From Anniella stebbinsi (taxonomy: Eukaryota > Chordata > Lepidosauria > Squamata > Anniellidae): DNA of 64,000 nt. Below, in pieces: positions 11,167 through 21,672 of this stretch (positions within the stretch are counted from its first letter, which is position 1; each line of letters starts with the position of its first letter). A program made the translations under genes and the position numbers. A model generated the notes under the pieces. The model was not told the DNA's origin and did not search any database. It saw nothing but the letters and a program-made list of their open reading frames with translations. The stretch covers positions 78,007,763 to 78,071,762 of the forward strand of contig JARDYH010000007.1 in the NCBI GenBank assembly GCA_029215795.1, read 5' to 3'.

Positions 11167-11386
11167 GTACATAAGAACATAAGAAGTGCCATGCTGGATC
11201 ATACCGAGGGTTCATCTAGTCCAGCACTCTGTTCACACAGTGGCCAACCAGTTGTCGACCAGGGACCAACAAAGCAGGACACGGTGCAACAGCACCCTCC
11301 CATCCATGTTCTCCAGCAACTGGTGCACACAGGCTTACTGCCTCAGATACTGGAGGTAGCACATAACCATCAGGACTAGTAGCCGA
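11167..11386 (-). mobile_element. CR1/L3-like LINE, 3' part (split copy)
   Basis: Minus-strand copy beginning with ACATAAGAACATAAGAAGTG (the tail), then GTTCATCTAGTCCAGCACTC, CCCATCCATGTTCTCCAGCA and ATAACCATCAGGACTAGTAG. It is separated from its upstream part at 11855-12140 by a microsatellite and an L2-like insertion. Confidence 0.8.
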
Positions 11387-11400
11387 TGATGATGATGATG

Positions 11401-11432
<32 letters not shown>
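11385..11432. repeat. GAT/AAT microsatellite
   Basis: GAT units followed by AAT units lie at the junction of two nested LINEs. It probably grew from the A/T-rich tail of the inserted L2-like element. Confidence 0.9.
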
Positions 11433-11854
11433 TTCATTTCTTACCTGCCTCTCCCTTTGGATCGAGGCAGGGAACAACATTTGTACAATAACAATATAGA
11501 TCAAATACATACATTAATTAAAAGAGCATATAAAACAATCAGCACTTTTTAAAATTCTTGATTTAAAGTTCATCTGGGTAGGCCTGCCGGAAGAGGCTAG
11601 TTTTTATAGCTGTCTTAAACTCAGAAAGAGTCTTAAATTGACGAATCTCCTCCGGCAGGCCATTCCAGAGTCTGGGTGTGGCAGAAGAAAAGGTCCTCTG
11701 GGTAACAGTTGTCAGCCTAGTTTTGGCTGACTGAAGTAAGTTTTCCCCAGAGGACCTGAGTGTGCAGGGAAGATTGTATGGGAGAAGGCAATCCCGCAGG
11801 TAACCTGGACCCAAACCATGTAGGGCTTTAAAGGTAATAACCAACACTTTGTGT
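11433..11854 (-). pseudogene. L2-like LINE ORF2 C-terminus, inserted in a CR1/L3-like LINE
   Basis: The minus strand encodes the typical ORF2 C-terminal block. It has a 'FKALHGLGPGYL' stretch, then 'RTFSSATPRLWNGLPEEIR' (the W-N-x-L-P motif of L2/CR1-clade LINEs), and ends SLFRQAYPDEL before a stop near 11563. An open frame continues upstream into the host LINE (11563-11913, 116 codons, with MATNLDGFK at its start). That fusion is an accident of insertion. No RT core is present. Confidence 0.8.
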
Positions 11855-12140
11855 TTCTCCTCCAGGAATTTATCCAACCCCTTTTTAAAGCCATCCAAAT
11901 TGGTGGCCATCACTACATCTTGTGGTAGTGAATTCCATAGTTTAACTATGTGCTATGTGAAGAAATCCTTCCTTTTATTTGTCCTGAATCTCCAACCAAT
12001 CAGCTTCAGGGGATTCTAGTATCTAGTAGAATCTCCCCAGGTTCTAGTATTATGGGAGAGGGAGAAAAATGTCTCCCTATCCACATTCTTCACACTATGC
12101 ATACTTTTGTACACCTCTATCATGTCTTCTGAGTAAAGTA
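11855..12140 (-). mobile_element. CR1/L3-like LINE, 5' part of the split copy
   Basis: The reverse complement carries the ORF2 C-terminus 'VMATNLDGFKKGLDKF'. Further upstream are the decayed region with CCTTTTATTTGTCCTGAATC and the start of ATCATGTCTTCTGAG. It continues the copy at 11167-11386. Confidence 0.8.
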
Positions 12141-12699
12141 TGCACATAAGATTGCACTTCACAATCCATTCTTCTTACAATGCTTTAGACAAAAGCTCAT
12201 TGTGCCTGTGGAAGAGCTTGAGACTTCAATAATTTAAATATAAGTGTTCTTCACTGTTTTATGACACGCATGAACACACACACACATGCACATACATGCA
12301 CACACAAACATACAGCCTGACAACTTAAATACATGCAAATGTATGCAACAGAGCCTCGTTGCTGTTTTCAATCAGAAAAGCAGGTTGGAGAGTGGGAATC
12401 TAGAACAGAGAAGGAATGTGTTCCCTGTTTCTCTGCTCCAAATTCCTGGCCCAAGTTGGTTTCTCCCATCCACCCACAGGTTTCTAAAAGGGCATTTGCA
12501 AGAGTTTTGAGAGAGCATTGCATGTTTATGTGTCTATGCATGAATGCTTGCAAGAGAGCAAAGCACAATTTATTTTGACTAACAACTGTATGGGGTTTCT
12601 TGATGCTCGATCCTTGGATATAGGCATTTGGGATCGGGAGCAGAAGGAGAGGGCATTATTGTAACCCATGTAGGAGTTAAAAGATATGTGGATAGTCAT
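12141..12699. other. unique sequence
   Basis: A short ACAC-rich stretch lies at 12273-12310. No gene recognised. Confidence 0.5.
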
Positions 12700-12791
12700 G
12701 TTTTGGACTTCAGCCCTTCACAGCCAGCATGCCCAATGGTCAGGAATGCTTTGAACTGCACTCTGGAGATCGCCAGGTTGGGGAAAGCTGA
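12700..12791. mobile_element. family E palindromic MITE, degenerate
   Basis: ATGCCCAATGGTCAGGAATG and a terminal CCAGGTTGGGGAAAGCTGA match the centre and right end of family E. The left arm is worn. Confidence 0.5.
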
Positions 12792-13069
12792 TGTAGGATC
12801 TTAAATATGTAATGTTGTACAGTGGATAGACTGCATTGTATTTGCTATGAAGGTCAGTGGCTGTGACCTTGTGCTAACCAAAATCTCTTTTCTGTGGCTA
12901 TGCCTAGGGGGCTTTGGAGCTCCTTCTCAAAGGAGGAGCATCTTGCTCTTCCTTTAATGGTCTTTCCAAAGTTTGCAAATTCCCCCTTTAAAAAAAAAAG
13001 CTTTAGGTTTGGAAATGGCTGTCTCATTGAACTGTTTTCATAACAGGTAGGATATGCATGTGTTATATT
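12792..13069. other. unique sequence
   Basis: Nothing recognised apart from an A-tract near 12990. Confidence 0.5.
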
Positions 13070-13300
13070 TCATTTATTTCATTCATTTATTACAGTTCTA
13101 TAACCCCCACCCCAATAGCTGAAGCTCTCTGGGCAGTTTACAAAGATTAAAAACTATTAAAATACATTATACAAAGTGTAAAAGCATTAACAGGAAAACA
13201 TATAAATAGACAGAACACACCCAGACAACATATATCTAAAAAAACACATTTCTTTAAACAGTCATCCAAAGACAATCCAGGACATGATTGAAAACTCATT
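13070..13300 (-). mobile_element. L2-like LINE 3' end
   Basis: Reversed tail CATTTATTTCATTCATTTAT, then TGAAGCTCTCTGGGCAGTTT. This mirrors the CTGCCCAGAGAGCTTCGGCT seen just before the tail of the large L2-like copy at 53316-55016. The remainder is A-rich 3' UTR. Confidence 0.7.
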
Positions 13301-13468
13301 AGATGCTGTCAAATGCCTGAGAAAACTACTTGTATTTAAACTATTTGTATACTTTTTGCTGCCCTAGGATCTCTATGGATGCAAATCTATACATGTTTAG
13401 ACAGAAAAAAGCTTAGATGGAAAACCCTTTTCTAAACAGGGCTTTTTTCTCTCTATCTATTATTATTA

Positions 13469-13513
13469 TTCACTGACTCCACCCACCTCTCCAGGCTGTG
13501 TGGAGTCAGTGAA
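13469..13513. repeat. perfect 14 bp inverted repeat
   Basis: Arm TTCACTGACTCCAC at 13469-13482 and its exact reverse complement at 13500-13513, with a 17 bp loop. The surrounding sequence is otherwise unremarkable. Confidence 0.85.
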
Positions 13514-13792
13514 CTACCAGTTGTTGTTTTGACTTCCCCAAAATTCATGAAATTAGATTCTCAGGAAAATACGCATGTTTCTGCTGAGACATATGCCATA
13601 CTGGTGAAAAATATACAAGGGGAAAAATTGAATGGAATGGGGGAGAGCATGCTAAATGTTACATACTAACATAAATTATGACCAACTGTAATTAGTTCAA
13701 AACAGAACTCACAAGAATCTCTTGTAGCCTAGGCCGCCACTCTATGATCAGCCTAGTACTTTTTGTGGCTGAAGGATGCTTGGAAGCCACAT

Positions 13793-14044
13793 TTTCTTTC
13801 TTTCTTTCTTTTATTATTGCATTTATATCCCAGCTTTTGTCCTTCATAAGGAACACGAGGCAGTGTATAATCCTCCTCCTCTCCATTTTTATTCTCACAA
13901 TAACCACCCTGTGAGGTAGGTAGGGCTGAGAGTCTGTGATTGGCCCAAAGTCACCCAGTGAGCTTCCATGGCCGAGTGGGGACTAGAACTCGGATCTCCT
14001 GACTCCCAGTCCAACACTTTAGCCACTACGTTACACTGACTCTC
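13793..14044 (-). mobile_element. tRNA-derived SINE (family S)
   Basis: Near full-length reverse copy with a TTTC-rich tail. It shows ACCACCCTGTGAGGTAGGTA, GAGTGGGGACTAGAACTCGG (the B-box side) and CCACTACGTTACACTGACTC (the head). Confidence 0.85.
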
Positions 14045-14283
14045 CTCTCTCCAGACTAAGCCCTGACAAGATTCTTCATCCTTAAGAGCTATAAGGCAGG
14101 CAGATACAACATAGTCGTCCCCATGCTGGAAATCTATCTACCTATTGAATTTGATGGGTGAGAATTTTGTCCAGTTTGCCTGTGATAAGGTCTTACCAAA
14201 CATCTGCACATTTCTTCATGAACAGGATGGAAAGAAGTTGAGATGCATTTATTTTTTTAAAATCCTGTTGCGCAAGAAATCAA

Positions 14284-14447
14284 AACTGATGCATTAGGCC
14301 AGCTGTACCCATAAGCGCCTCCCCCCTGGTAGTAAAAAGACAACAATAGTAAATTGAATAACAATGGGGCTGCCCTTTCATCACAATGTCCCAAATCAGC
14401 TGCCAGAGGCAGCCGCCCCACTCTGCCTAATGGTAGGGCCGGCCCTG
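14284..14447. mobile_element. family F hAT-type MITE
   Basis: The ends are inverted: TAGGCCAGCTGTACCCATAA at the left and TGCCTAATGGTAGGGCCGGC at the right, closing with CCTG. Subterminal sequence includes AGAGGCAGCCGCCCCACTCT. The inner part is short. Sister copies are at 17602, 46763 and 50232. Confidence 0.65.
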
Positions 14448-14529
14448 TTTGCCTGCTGTCACTCTCCCAGACACCATGGGGTCCAATGCGCAGCAATGTC
14501 GTCTCTCCTTTATTCATGCTACTGGCATT

Positions 14530-14530
<1 letters not shown>

Positions 14531-14578
<48 letters not shown>
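14531..14578. repeat. GA microsatellite
   Basis: Nearly pure (AG)n of about 46 bp. Confidence 0.95.
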
Positions 14579-14583
<5 letters not shown>

Positions 14584-14679
14584 TCTTTGCCAAAGCGAGA
14601 AGCGTTTTGTTCTTCGGGGCTTGGTGGTTCAAGTGTTTTGAAAGGGCAGTGCTTCTCCAATGTGGGGGCTAATGATAAT

Positions 14680-14935
14680 CTAAATTAGTTATTGGAAATA
14701 ATTACCGCGGCTTTTATTGTGCCAAGCCGAGCAGAGCCCTGGAGAGTCGTCTCGCGCAGACACCGCCGTGCAGCTAAAAGCTTTGATGCTTCATTAATAT
14801 TCAAGGGGAGTCTTGCCAACTCTTCCTCCGTGCCTTTCCCGAGCCGGCACGGCCGACGCTCGGTGTGAATGAAAGACTGAATGAACCAACCCGACCCGAT
14901 CCAACCTCGCGCCTCCCCCACCCCACGCACCCCCC
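14680..14935. other. CpG-dense, repeat-free block
   Basis: Rich in CpG (ACCGCGGC, GTCGTCTCGCGCAG, ACCGCCG, GAGCCGGCACGGCCGACGCT) in a window where CpG is otherwise sparse. It adjoins homeodomain-like cores at 14668-14705 (ATGATAATCTAAATTAGTTA and GAAATAATTACC) and CATTAATATTCAAG near 14793. No open frame or splice structure is convincing. It could be an orphan CpG island or a developmental enhancer; that is inference. Confidence 0.45.
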
Positions 14936-15432
14936 CCCCCGTCGCCTGCTGCTTAGTGCTGAAGAAGATGATAGGAATACCCGTCTCCCGACCCTTGCTC
15001 ATGGAACTGAGCCGTGGGGCAAGAGCCAAAGTTCACTGCTTCCGTGGTTTCCGGTAGGGAAGGGAGAAGGTGGGTTTTGAAAGATCAGATCATTTTTTGG
15101 GTGGGGTGGGGTGGGAGCAAATCAGGCAGGGAGAGGGGAGGGGCCGAGGTGACTCCTTCTGGCTCCAGGCGAGTGCTTCCTTCCTTCCAGGCTGAGATAA
15201 GGCAGCAGAGGTAAGCAGCGGAAGAGCCAGCACCAAGGTGTCCTCCACAGCTGCGCCTTCTGATAGGGTGGACAAAATGGGCTGCATAATTAATCAGCCC
15301 CTCTCTCCTTCTTCTGTAGTAAATCTCCCTGTGATGGGCAAACAGAAGCCTTTGAACTATGCTGAGCTGCCAGAACAGTGCTTGGATTATGAGGAGTGGG
15401 GGGGGGGGAGGAGGGAGGAAGGGAAAGGGGGC
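14936..15432. other. unique GC-rich sequence
   Basis: Contains G- and C-tracts (14931-14940, 15398-15408). The 139-codon minus frame at 15085-15504 has no domain and overlaps a LINE fragment. Confidence 0.45.
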
Positions 15433-15610
15433 GCATAAGAAGAGCTCTGCTGGATCAGACCAAAGCTCTATCAACTTCAGCATCTTTTTTCTCACAGTAG
15501 CCAACCGGATGCCTCTGGAAAGCCACAGACAGGGCCTGAAGGCGACAGCCCTCCCTTGCTTTTTGTCTGTCTGCCAGCAAGTGGGACGCAGAGAGGTACA
15601 CTGCTTCTGA
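15433..15610 (-). mobile_element. CR1/L3-like LINE 3' end, degenerate
   Basis: Begins AAGAAGAGCTCTGCTGGATC, then CAGACCAAAGCTCTATCAAC and CACAGTAGCCAACCGGATGC, the reverse of the family's 3' end. It decays after about 15610. Confidence 0.65.
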
Positions 15611-15828
15611 ACATGGAGGTTCCATCAGTTACTGGGGCTCACGGACATTGTTAAACCTCCCTTTCCCAAGCCACTTCCACTGCATCATATGGCAGTGAAT
15701 TCTATATCATCGTCATCATCACCACCATTACTGCAGAACTAAATTCTTCTTCTCCATGGTACCCGCTACTCATGGGAGGCCACTTCTATAAACTTGGTTT
15801 CTCTGTCTCAAGAATGGAAGAGGCAGAG

Positions 15829-16054
15829 AGAGACAGTGCGGTGCAGTGGTTAGAGTATTAGACTGGGACTCAGGAGATCTGGGTTCTAGTCTCCATGAAG
15901 CTCACTGGGTGACTTTGAACCAGCCACCGGCTCTCAGCCTCACCTACCTCACAAGGTTGTTGTGAGGATAAAATGAAGAAAAGGAGGATCATGTAAGATG
16001 CTTTGGGTTCCTTGCAAGAGGAAAAGAAGACAGGATGCAAATGCAATAATAAAG
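15829..16054 (+). mobile_element. tRNA-derived SINE (family S)
   Basis: GTGCGGTGCAGTGGTTAGAG (A box side), GGTTCTAGTCT (B box), CACCTACCTCACAAGGTTGT, and tail ATGCAAATGCAATAATAAA. Confidence 0.85.
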
Positions 16055-16761
16055 CCCCCCCCCCTTTCCAAAGACCAAGCCTTGCAGTATTATGGTAATT
16101 TTTGCTATGATTTAAAACCTATGACTGTGGACTTGGCAGACAGTGGTGCAGCTATGTAATTTTAGACCCTAGACCTAATGGTCTTATGGGGGCGGGTTGA
16201 GATGGTTATGGGCCACTAAGCACAGAACTAATATTTCTCTTTTCCACTGACCTCACAGCTATTTCATGCTTTCCCATTGCTTCTACATTCTTGATATGTT
16301 AGGGTAAAAAGCAAAAACAACAACTGTTTGCCAACCCTGATGAAAAAGAAAAAAAAATTGAGTCTGTGCCATTTTGCATCGTAAACTTGCTTATATCATA
16401 CCATGTCATGACATATGGGAATAAAATTGTGTTTGCCTGAGCTGCCCTGATGCTAAACACATTTACTTGGGAAGAAGGACCATTTTGCTGCAGAAAATAA
16501 GAATATATTTTTTTGAATTAAAAATAATAAAATGGGCACCTGTAACCAACTCTGACTATAAAATGCTTTCAAAAACAAGAAGAATGGCAGGAGGCTGAGG
16601 CAAGAAGACTCAACCCCAGTGGTCCCTGGCTTGGCTGTGCTGTCTGAGGTGCTCACTCCAGGCCAGTCTGCTGATGCCTCCATCACCTGCAGCTCTCTGT
16701 ATGGTCATTTGGCCCCCTAAATTTGGCCCTGAGGTCCAGCTATAGCTGTGCCACCATTAGC
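16055..16761. other. unique sequence
   Basis: No repeat or gene recognised. Confidence 0.5.
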
Positions 16762-17123
16762 TAGAGCGGCAACTTCCGAATCACCAAAAAAAGAGGACAT
16801 GCATTGCACACCCCCACACACAAAGAGTGCAGCAATTTGCATAAAATTTGCATGTGCTAATTGATATGTAGAGATGCAAATTCTGAATTAATGATGATAA
16901 TTTAAACAGAAACTTGACACATCTCACCATAGTGCTGAAGATTGCGACCAGGTGTCCTGTGTGTCTACCTGTTCAGCTTGCTGTCCAGGTGCTAACTGTG
17001 GATGAGCAACAGTTCTTATGGTTCCTTATCTTTAAACTGGAATTGGAGAGGACAGCTCTTCAAGGAAAGAGTGTCTTCAAATAGAGGATGGTCCTCTGTA
17101 AAAGAGGACACACGGCCACCCTG
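16762..17123. mobile_element. family B hAT-type MITE
   Basis: About 362 bp. Left end TAGAGCGGCAACTT followed by AAAAAGAGGACATGCATTGC. Right end GTAAAAGAGGACACACGGCC, closing with ACCCTG. Inside are two copies of the octamer ATTTGCAT (16829-16847) and the family signature GATTGCGACCAGGTGTCCTG. Target duplication not seen. See 44841-45285 for the clearest ends. Confidence 0.75.
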
Positions 17124-17601
17124 ATGTTGGTAGATCTAACCTCTTTTTACCAGTTTAGGCATAACACAGTGTTTCCTCCCAGGTTTTGGAGATCTGTCTC
17201 CAGACGCTCTTGTCTTTCTCCTGTCCTCCTGGTGTTCCCTCTGCCCTGTTGTCCAGGTTATATTCCTGCCTGGCTATATATCTTGCTGGCTCTTTGACCC
17301 TCTCCATAATTACCCGTAATATGAAACAAGATGAAGCAGTTGTTTGGGGCAGAGGATGATAGAGCTGGTGCCATTTTCTTGCCTTGCATTGAAACTCCAG
17401 CTCGGCATTATTTTCAAAACTGAGCCCCAGCCCAGAGAAAGGGTGGGGGTGGTGTGGTTATTTTGAGCTTTGGCTTCAGATGCAAAGAAGTGGGAAAAAA
17501 GCTACAGATGACAAGGAATTTATTTTGTCCCTTAACACATCCTGATTTCCGGCAGACATATCATTTCCACAAAGGAAATCCACATGTAAGGTTGTCTACA
17601 T
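17124..17601. other. unique sequence
   Basis: No gene or repeat recognised. Confidence 0.5.
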
Positions 17602-17837
17602 CAGGGCTGGCCCAAGATATTTTGGAGCCTGAAGGTGGAACAACAAATCTCCCCTGACCCCTAATCAAGGTACATAACATCCAAGGTTGGCTAATCCCAT
17701 GTGCCTTTGCATGGGAGTAAAAAAAAAACCCAATCAGAATACATTAGGCAACTCATAACCATCTGCCTTTTCATGACAAGGCAAATCAGCTGCCTGAGCC
17801 AGTTGCTTCACTCTACCTAATGGTAGGGCTGGCCTTG
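17602..17837. mobile_element. family F hAT-type MITE
   Basis: Termini CAGGGCTGGCCC and GGTAGGGCTGGCCTTG are inverted. The subterminal CTCTACCTAATGGTAGGGCT and AATCAGCTGCCTGAGCC link it to the copies at 14284 and 50232. No target duplication visible. Confidence 0.7.
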
Positions 17838-17880
17838 AGTGCCATTTCTTAATAGAAAGGTGAGGTATACATCACACTGA

Positions 17881-18158
17881 GAGCCAGTGTGGTGTAATGG
17901 GTAGAGTGGTAGACTGGGACTCAGGAGATCCAGGTTCTAGTCCCCACTCAGCCATGGAAACCCACTGGGTGACTTAGGGTCAGTCACAGACTCTCAGCCC
18001 AACCTACTTCACAAAGTTGTTGTTGTGAGGATAAAAAATGGAGAGGATGATGATAATGTATGCTGCCTTCAGTTCCTTAAAGGAAAAATTGTGGGATATA
18101 AATGCAATAATAAATAAATAAATAAATCAAACCAACAAATACGTAAATAAATAAATAC
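17881..18158 (+). mobile_element. tRNA-derived SINE (family S), best full copy
   Basis: The most complete copy of the window's main SINE. Head GAGCCAGTGTGGTGTAATGG with an A-box-like TGGTGTAATGGGTAGAGTGG, and B box GGTTCTAGTCCCC. The body runs through CACTGGGTGACTTAGGGTCA and ACAGACTCTCAGCCCAACCT. The 3' region GTTGTTGTTGTGAGGATAAA leads to GGGATATAAATGCAATAATA and a long AAAT-rich tail. The head is tRNA-like; I did not assign the parental tRNA. Confidence 0.9.
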
Positions 18159-18431
18159 TATAATTTAAATAGAAATACAATGTCTCTGACCATAGGAGGG
18201 AAGCCTTTGACCAGGTGACCTGTATACCTCACTGCTCAGTCTGCTGTTCAGGTGATGGACAATTTCAAAGCCGCTGCTGCTATCCCTCACTTCTTACGTT
18301 TCTTTATCTTTAAACAGGCTTTGGACCAGACAGCCCTTCAAATAAAGGACACCCTCAAATGGAGGACTGTCCTCTGACAGCTCTTCTAATAGAGGACTGG
18401 CTTCCATAAAGTAGGCCACACAGCCACCTTA
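18159..18431. mobile_element. family B hAT-type MITE, right part
   Basis: Starts directly at the SINE tail. The signature GACCAGGTGACCTGTATACC, GGACCAGACAGCCCTTCAAA and GGAGGACTGTCCTCTGACAG leads to an end CACAGCCACCTTA. The left end is missing. Confidence 0.7.
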
Positions 18432-19249
18432 CCTCCAATGATTCTGTTCCAGTCCAATGTAGTTCATGCACGAATTCCCTCACAGAACTGGGGTGCATGT
18501 ATGAAACTGCCCTGCATGAACGAGCCCAAAGAGAATGAGCTCTGGCCACTGAAGGAAAGAAGAAAACGCAACCACTTCTTCGCTGACGACTAGAGGGAGC
18601 AGAGCAGAATCTTGCAAACTTGCTGCGAGTCATTTGCACCTCGCTTGGTTATGGCTCAGTCCCTCTTGGCCTCTGAGTTATTGGGCTTCTCATCTGCGGA
18701 GCAGGCACAAATCATGGAGGCCTGTCAGAGCCAGAATGAAGTGGGTTGACTGCAAAAGTCCACCCTAGTTCTTTAACAAGATTGATGCCCAGCAGCCTCC
18801 CCAGGTCTGAGTTCAAGAATCTATATTTTATTCTTTCCCCCTTTCTCCCCTCCTTCTGCCTGCCCCGTTAAAGCTGCCTCACAAACAGGCACTTATAATT
18901 CCTGGTCAGGTCTGTGTGTGTGAGAGAGCCAGTAATGCGTCTCCCTGGGAAGGGAAAATGGTTTCTCGAAAAAGATTTATGAGGAGTAAATTATTTAACC
19001 TAACACGACTGGCTAGGCCGGCGGTTGCCCAGCAGCGCATGGTAAACTCTTTCTAGGAAAGAGATGGGCATAGGCCAGCCTGCTGCCGCTCACTTTCTCT
19101 GAAGCTCCTAGGCCCCCATAGCAGTCTGGTTCCTTGTGAGTAAAGGCTAAGTGCATCTAGAATGTGGCTCTGAAAAGGTGAGGCTGGGCCTTCCTTATGA
19201 AGGCATGGATGGTTGCCATGGCAATGGCAAACTTCTCTCTGACGCTACC
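18432..19249. other. unique sequence
   Basis: No gene recognised. 18470-18660 carries a 94-codon minus frame (18355-18639) without a known domain. Confidence 0.45.
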
Positions 19250-19521
19250 TGTCAGAAAGAGGGTGAATGAGAGAGAAAAGGAGGGTTGCAGAAAGACAGA
19301 GAGAGAACAAGGGAAAGCAGAGACAGAGAAAAGAGGGTGGCAGAAAGACAGACACACAGAGGGAAACTGGGAGGGCAGAGAGAGAGAGAGAGAGGGTGAT
19401 GGAAAGAGAGAGAGAAAAAGGGAAGCAGAGATAAAGGAGTATGGCAGAAAGAGAGAGAGAGAGAGAGAGGGAGCATAGAAGACAGACAGACAGACAGACA
19501 AAGAGAAACAGGAAGGGCAGA
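19250..19521. repeat. GA-rich purine tract, left part
   Basis: Long low-complexity AG tract with GACA interruptions. The same tract resumes after the inserted element at 19947. It drives long but meaningless open frames. Confidence 0.9.
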
Positions 19522-19938
19522 TAGGGTGACCACATTTGGGAAACCAAAAAAGAGGACACCCAGTGAGATGGGGGTGGGAAAGCAGCTTTCAGGGGCCTCT
19601 GGGATGCATGTCATTCACCCCCACCACCTTAAAGGCACGAAATGGGGTGGAGGAGGGGAAAGTGTGTCATTCCCACCCTCCACTGCTCCAATCAGGGCCT
19701 TTTCTATAATGTCTGGGAATGACACGCTTTCCCCTTTCAGGCCCTGATTGGAGCAGTGCGAGGGAAATGACCCACCTCCAGAAGGTGTGTCATTCCCTCC
19801 CACCATGCTAATGCAGCCTTCAAAGGGAAAGTGTGTCTTTCCAGGACATTATAGAAAATTACAGAAAATCCCCCCTGACACCCAGAATAGAACAAAACCA
19901 GGACAAATCCGGGGAAATCCTGACAGTTGGTCACCCTA
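19522..19938. mobile_element. 417 bp hAT-type MITE with perfect target duplication
   Basis: The left end TAGGGTGACCACATTTGG and the right end GTTGGTCACCCTA are inverted. The 8 bp AGGGCAGA at 19514-19521 is repeated exactly at 19939-19946, the hAT signature. Subterminal AAAAAAGAGGACACCC links it to families A and B. The interior contains several GTGTCATTCC/GGAATGACAC units in both directions (19648, 19708, 19788) and a central ATCAGGGCC...GGCCCTGAT-type palindrome. No transposase. Confidence 0.9.
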
Positions 19939-19946
19939 AGGGCAGA

Positions 19947-20043
19947 GAAAGAGAGAGAGAGACACAGAGCAAAGAAAGGTTACACAAAGAGAGAGAATCA
20001 AGAGTGGTATAGACAGAGAAAGGGGCAGCAAGAGCGAGTGAGC

Positions 20044-20079
<36 letters not shown>

Positions 20080-20100
20080 GGCAGAAAGAGGGGGGGGCAC
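19947..20100. repeat. GA-rich purine tract, right part
   Basis: Continuation of the tract at 19250-19521, with a pure (GA)n run at about 20046-20085. Confidence 0.9.
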
Positions 20101-21458
20101 CTACTTTTGGCACTGGCCCTGCCTGCAGCTAAGATGCAGCTTCTGGCCAATTATTCCCCTGAAGGAATGCAGCCCTTGACATTAAAAAAAGTTCCCCCAC
20201 CACTGACACTACGCCGAACAGGCTCTTTGTACTAGCACACATTAACCGAGGTCATGTATTTTGTCTGTCCATACAGTCAAGCAGCTTTTTTTTTTTTAAA
20301 TTTGCAACTAGAAATTCCCAAAACTTCTCTCCCACTTTGGCCCACCCGTTGCTGCAACAGATTACGCTCTATAAAGGCCTCGTTTTAGAAAGGGTGGTTC
20401 AATCCGCACCCAGGGCTTGTCGCGTGTTCACAGAGCATTTTGGAGTTCCATCCATTCCCTCTCTTCAAAGCCTCTTTTATAGAACGCAGCCCTGTGGCTC
20501 TGGTCTGTGGACCGCATAAACAGAGATATCAGGATGGCCAGAAAGCACAGGGAACATCAAGGAGTCCCCACTGCAAGGGTTATATATGCAAGACATGCTG
20601 CGAATCCAAAACAAAGCGCGAGGACTCACACAGTGATGCCTCCAGCTTTCAGTTAAAACTAATTTTAGCCATCGAACACCTGCCAAATTGATTTTATGGG
20701 CTTGACACCAGTTAATCACTTTACATTTCAAGCTTCGGCAACATTTGCATTCTGTTAAACCCAAGGCCTGCTCTCTTCAACTACCCCTGCTGCAAAACGA
20801 GGTGGGAATGAAGTAGTGGAGTTTGAACGAGATCAAATGGACTGTGTGGGCTTCTGATGGGGGAATTTTAAAAAATAAAACAAATTCTTTTACATGGAAA
20901 AAGGCAGTGCAAGTAAAAAACCCCACCCATCCACCCCACAGCAACCCTAGCACCAGCTTTTGAAAAAAAGACACTTTCCACTAGAAGTTCAAAGTAGAGC
21001 AGTCCATTCAAGATTCGATCACCTTATTTTGCCTCATGTGCAGACCAGGCCTGAGCGTTTCTCAGGAAAAAAATAAAAATAAAGCTTGATCAAACTTTCT
21101 CAGAAGACGTTATTCCGAGAAAAATGGCTGAGATTTTTCTTTGTACCACGACCACCTCTAGAAAAGATAAAGCCACTATGCACACTTTTCTCCAAATATT
21201 TTCCGACATTTTTAATGTTGGTCATTATTCTCCTGCACCCCTGAATGTTCCAGAGAAATCCTAGGTCTGGAGCCATTCGGGAGGATGCATGAAGGAGGTC
21301 AAGCTACCAAGAGATTGCTGCTGTTGCCTCTTGTAGGGACAGCAAAAAATACACAATACTATAGGAAAAACAAAACCTTTGCTACTCCCACTTCCAGTGG
21401 GGAGCCTCACCCCCGAGAAGAAACCAATACAATTGCACGAACAAGGGTCCCTTTTGCA
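20101..21458. other. unique sequence, possible conserved block
   Basis: Repeat-free. 20150-20760 is the least repeat-like part (GTACTAGCACACATTAACCG, AACTAATTTTAGCCATCG, CCAGTTAATCACTTTACATT) and a candidate conserved non-coding element. No gene structure seen. Confidence 0.4.
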
Positions 21459-21672
21459 CAGTGGAGCTGGTGGCCCCCTATTTCTGTGGGGCAGTGAATC
21501 CTCTCTGGGTTTCAATCTGAACCAGTCCGAATGCTAAAGGAGCTATCCAAAGTGCTGAATCCTATCCCCAAAATGGCTTCAGAACCTTGGATATCTTCAT
21601 TAGAGTTCTTATGGGTTCCAACTGAAAGCCAGACTGGGTTGACAGCCATGCTGATATAGGATCCACCAACTG
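21459..21672. mobile_element. family C palindromic hAT-type MITE
   Basis: Starts CAGTGGAGCTGGTGGCCCCC. The arms TTTCAATCTGAACCAGTCCG and TTAGAGTTCTTATGGGTTCC face each other. It ends near CCACCAACTG. More diverged than the copy at 38471. Confidence 0.65.

Noticed and set aside
11563..11913. 116-codon minus frame as a host gene
   Set aside because: It is the fusion of two LINE ORF2 tails created by nested insertion.
17881..17960. Functional tRNA gene
   Set aside because: The A- and B-box-like motifs belong to the head of a SINE; the rest of the repeat follows and no complete cloverleaf is evident. The same holds for 55870-55931.
19157..19614. Overlapping Ser/Leu-rich frames of 93-120 codons
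   Set aside because: They are translations of the GA/CT low-complexity tract.
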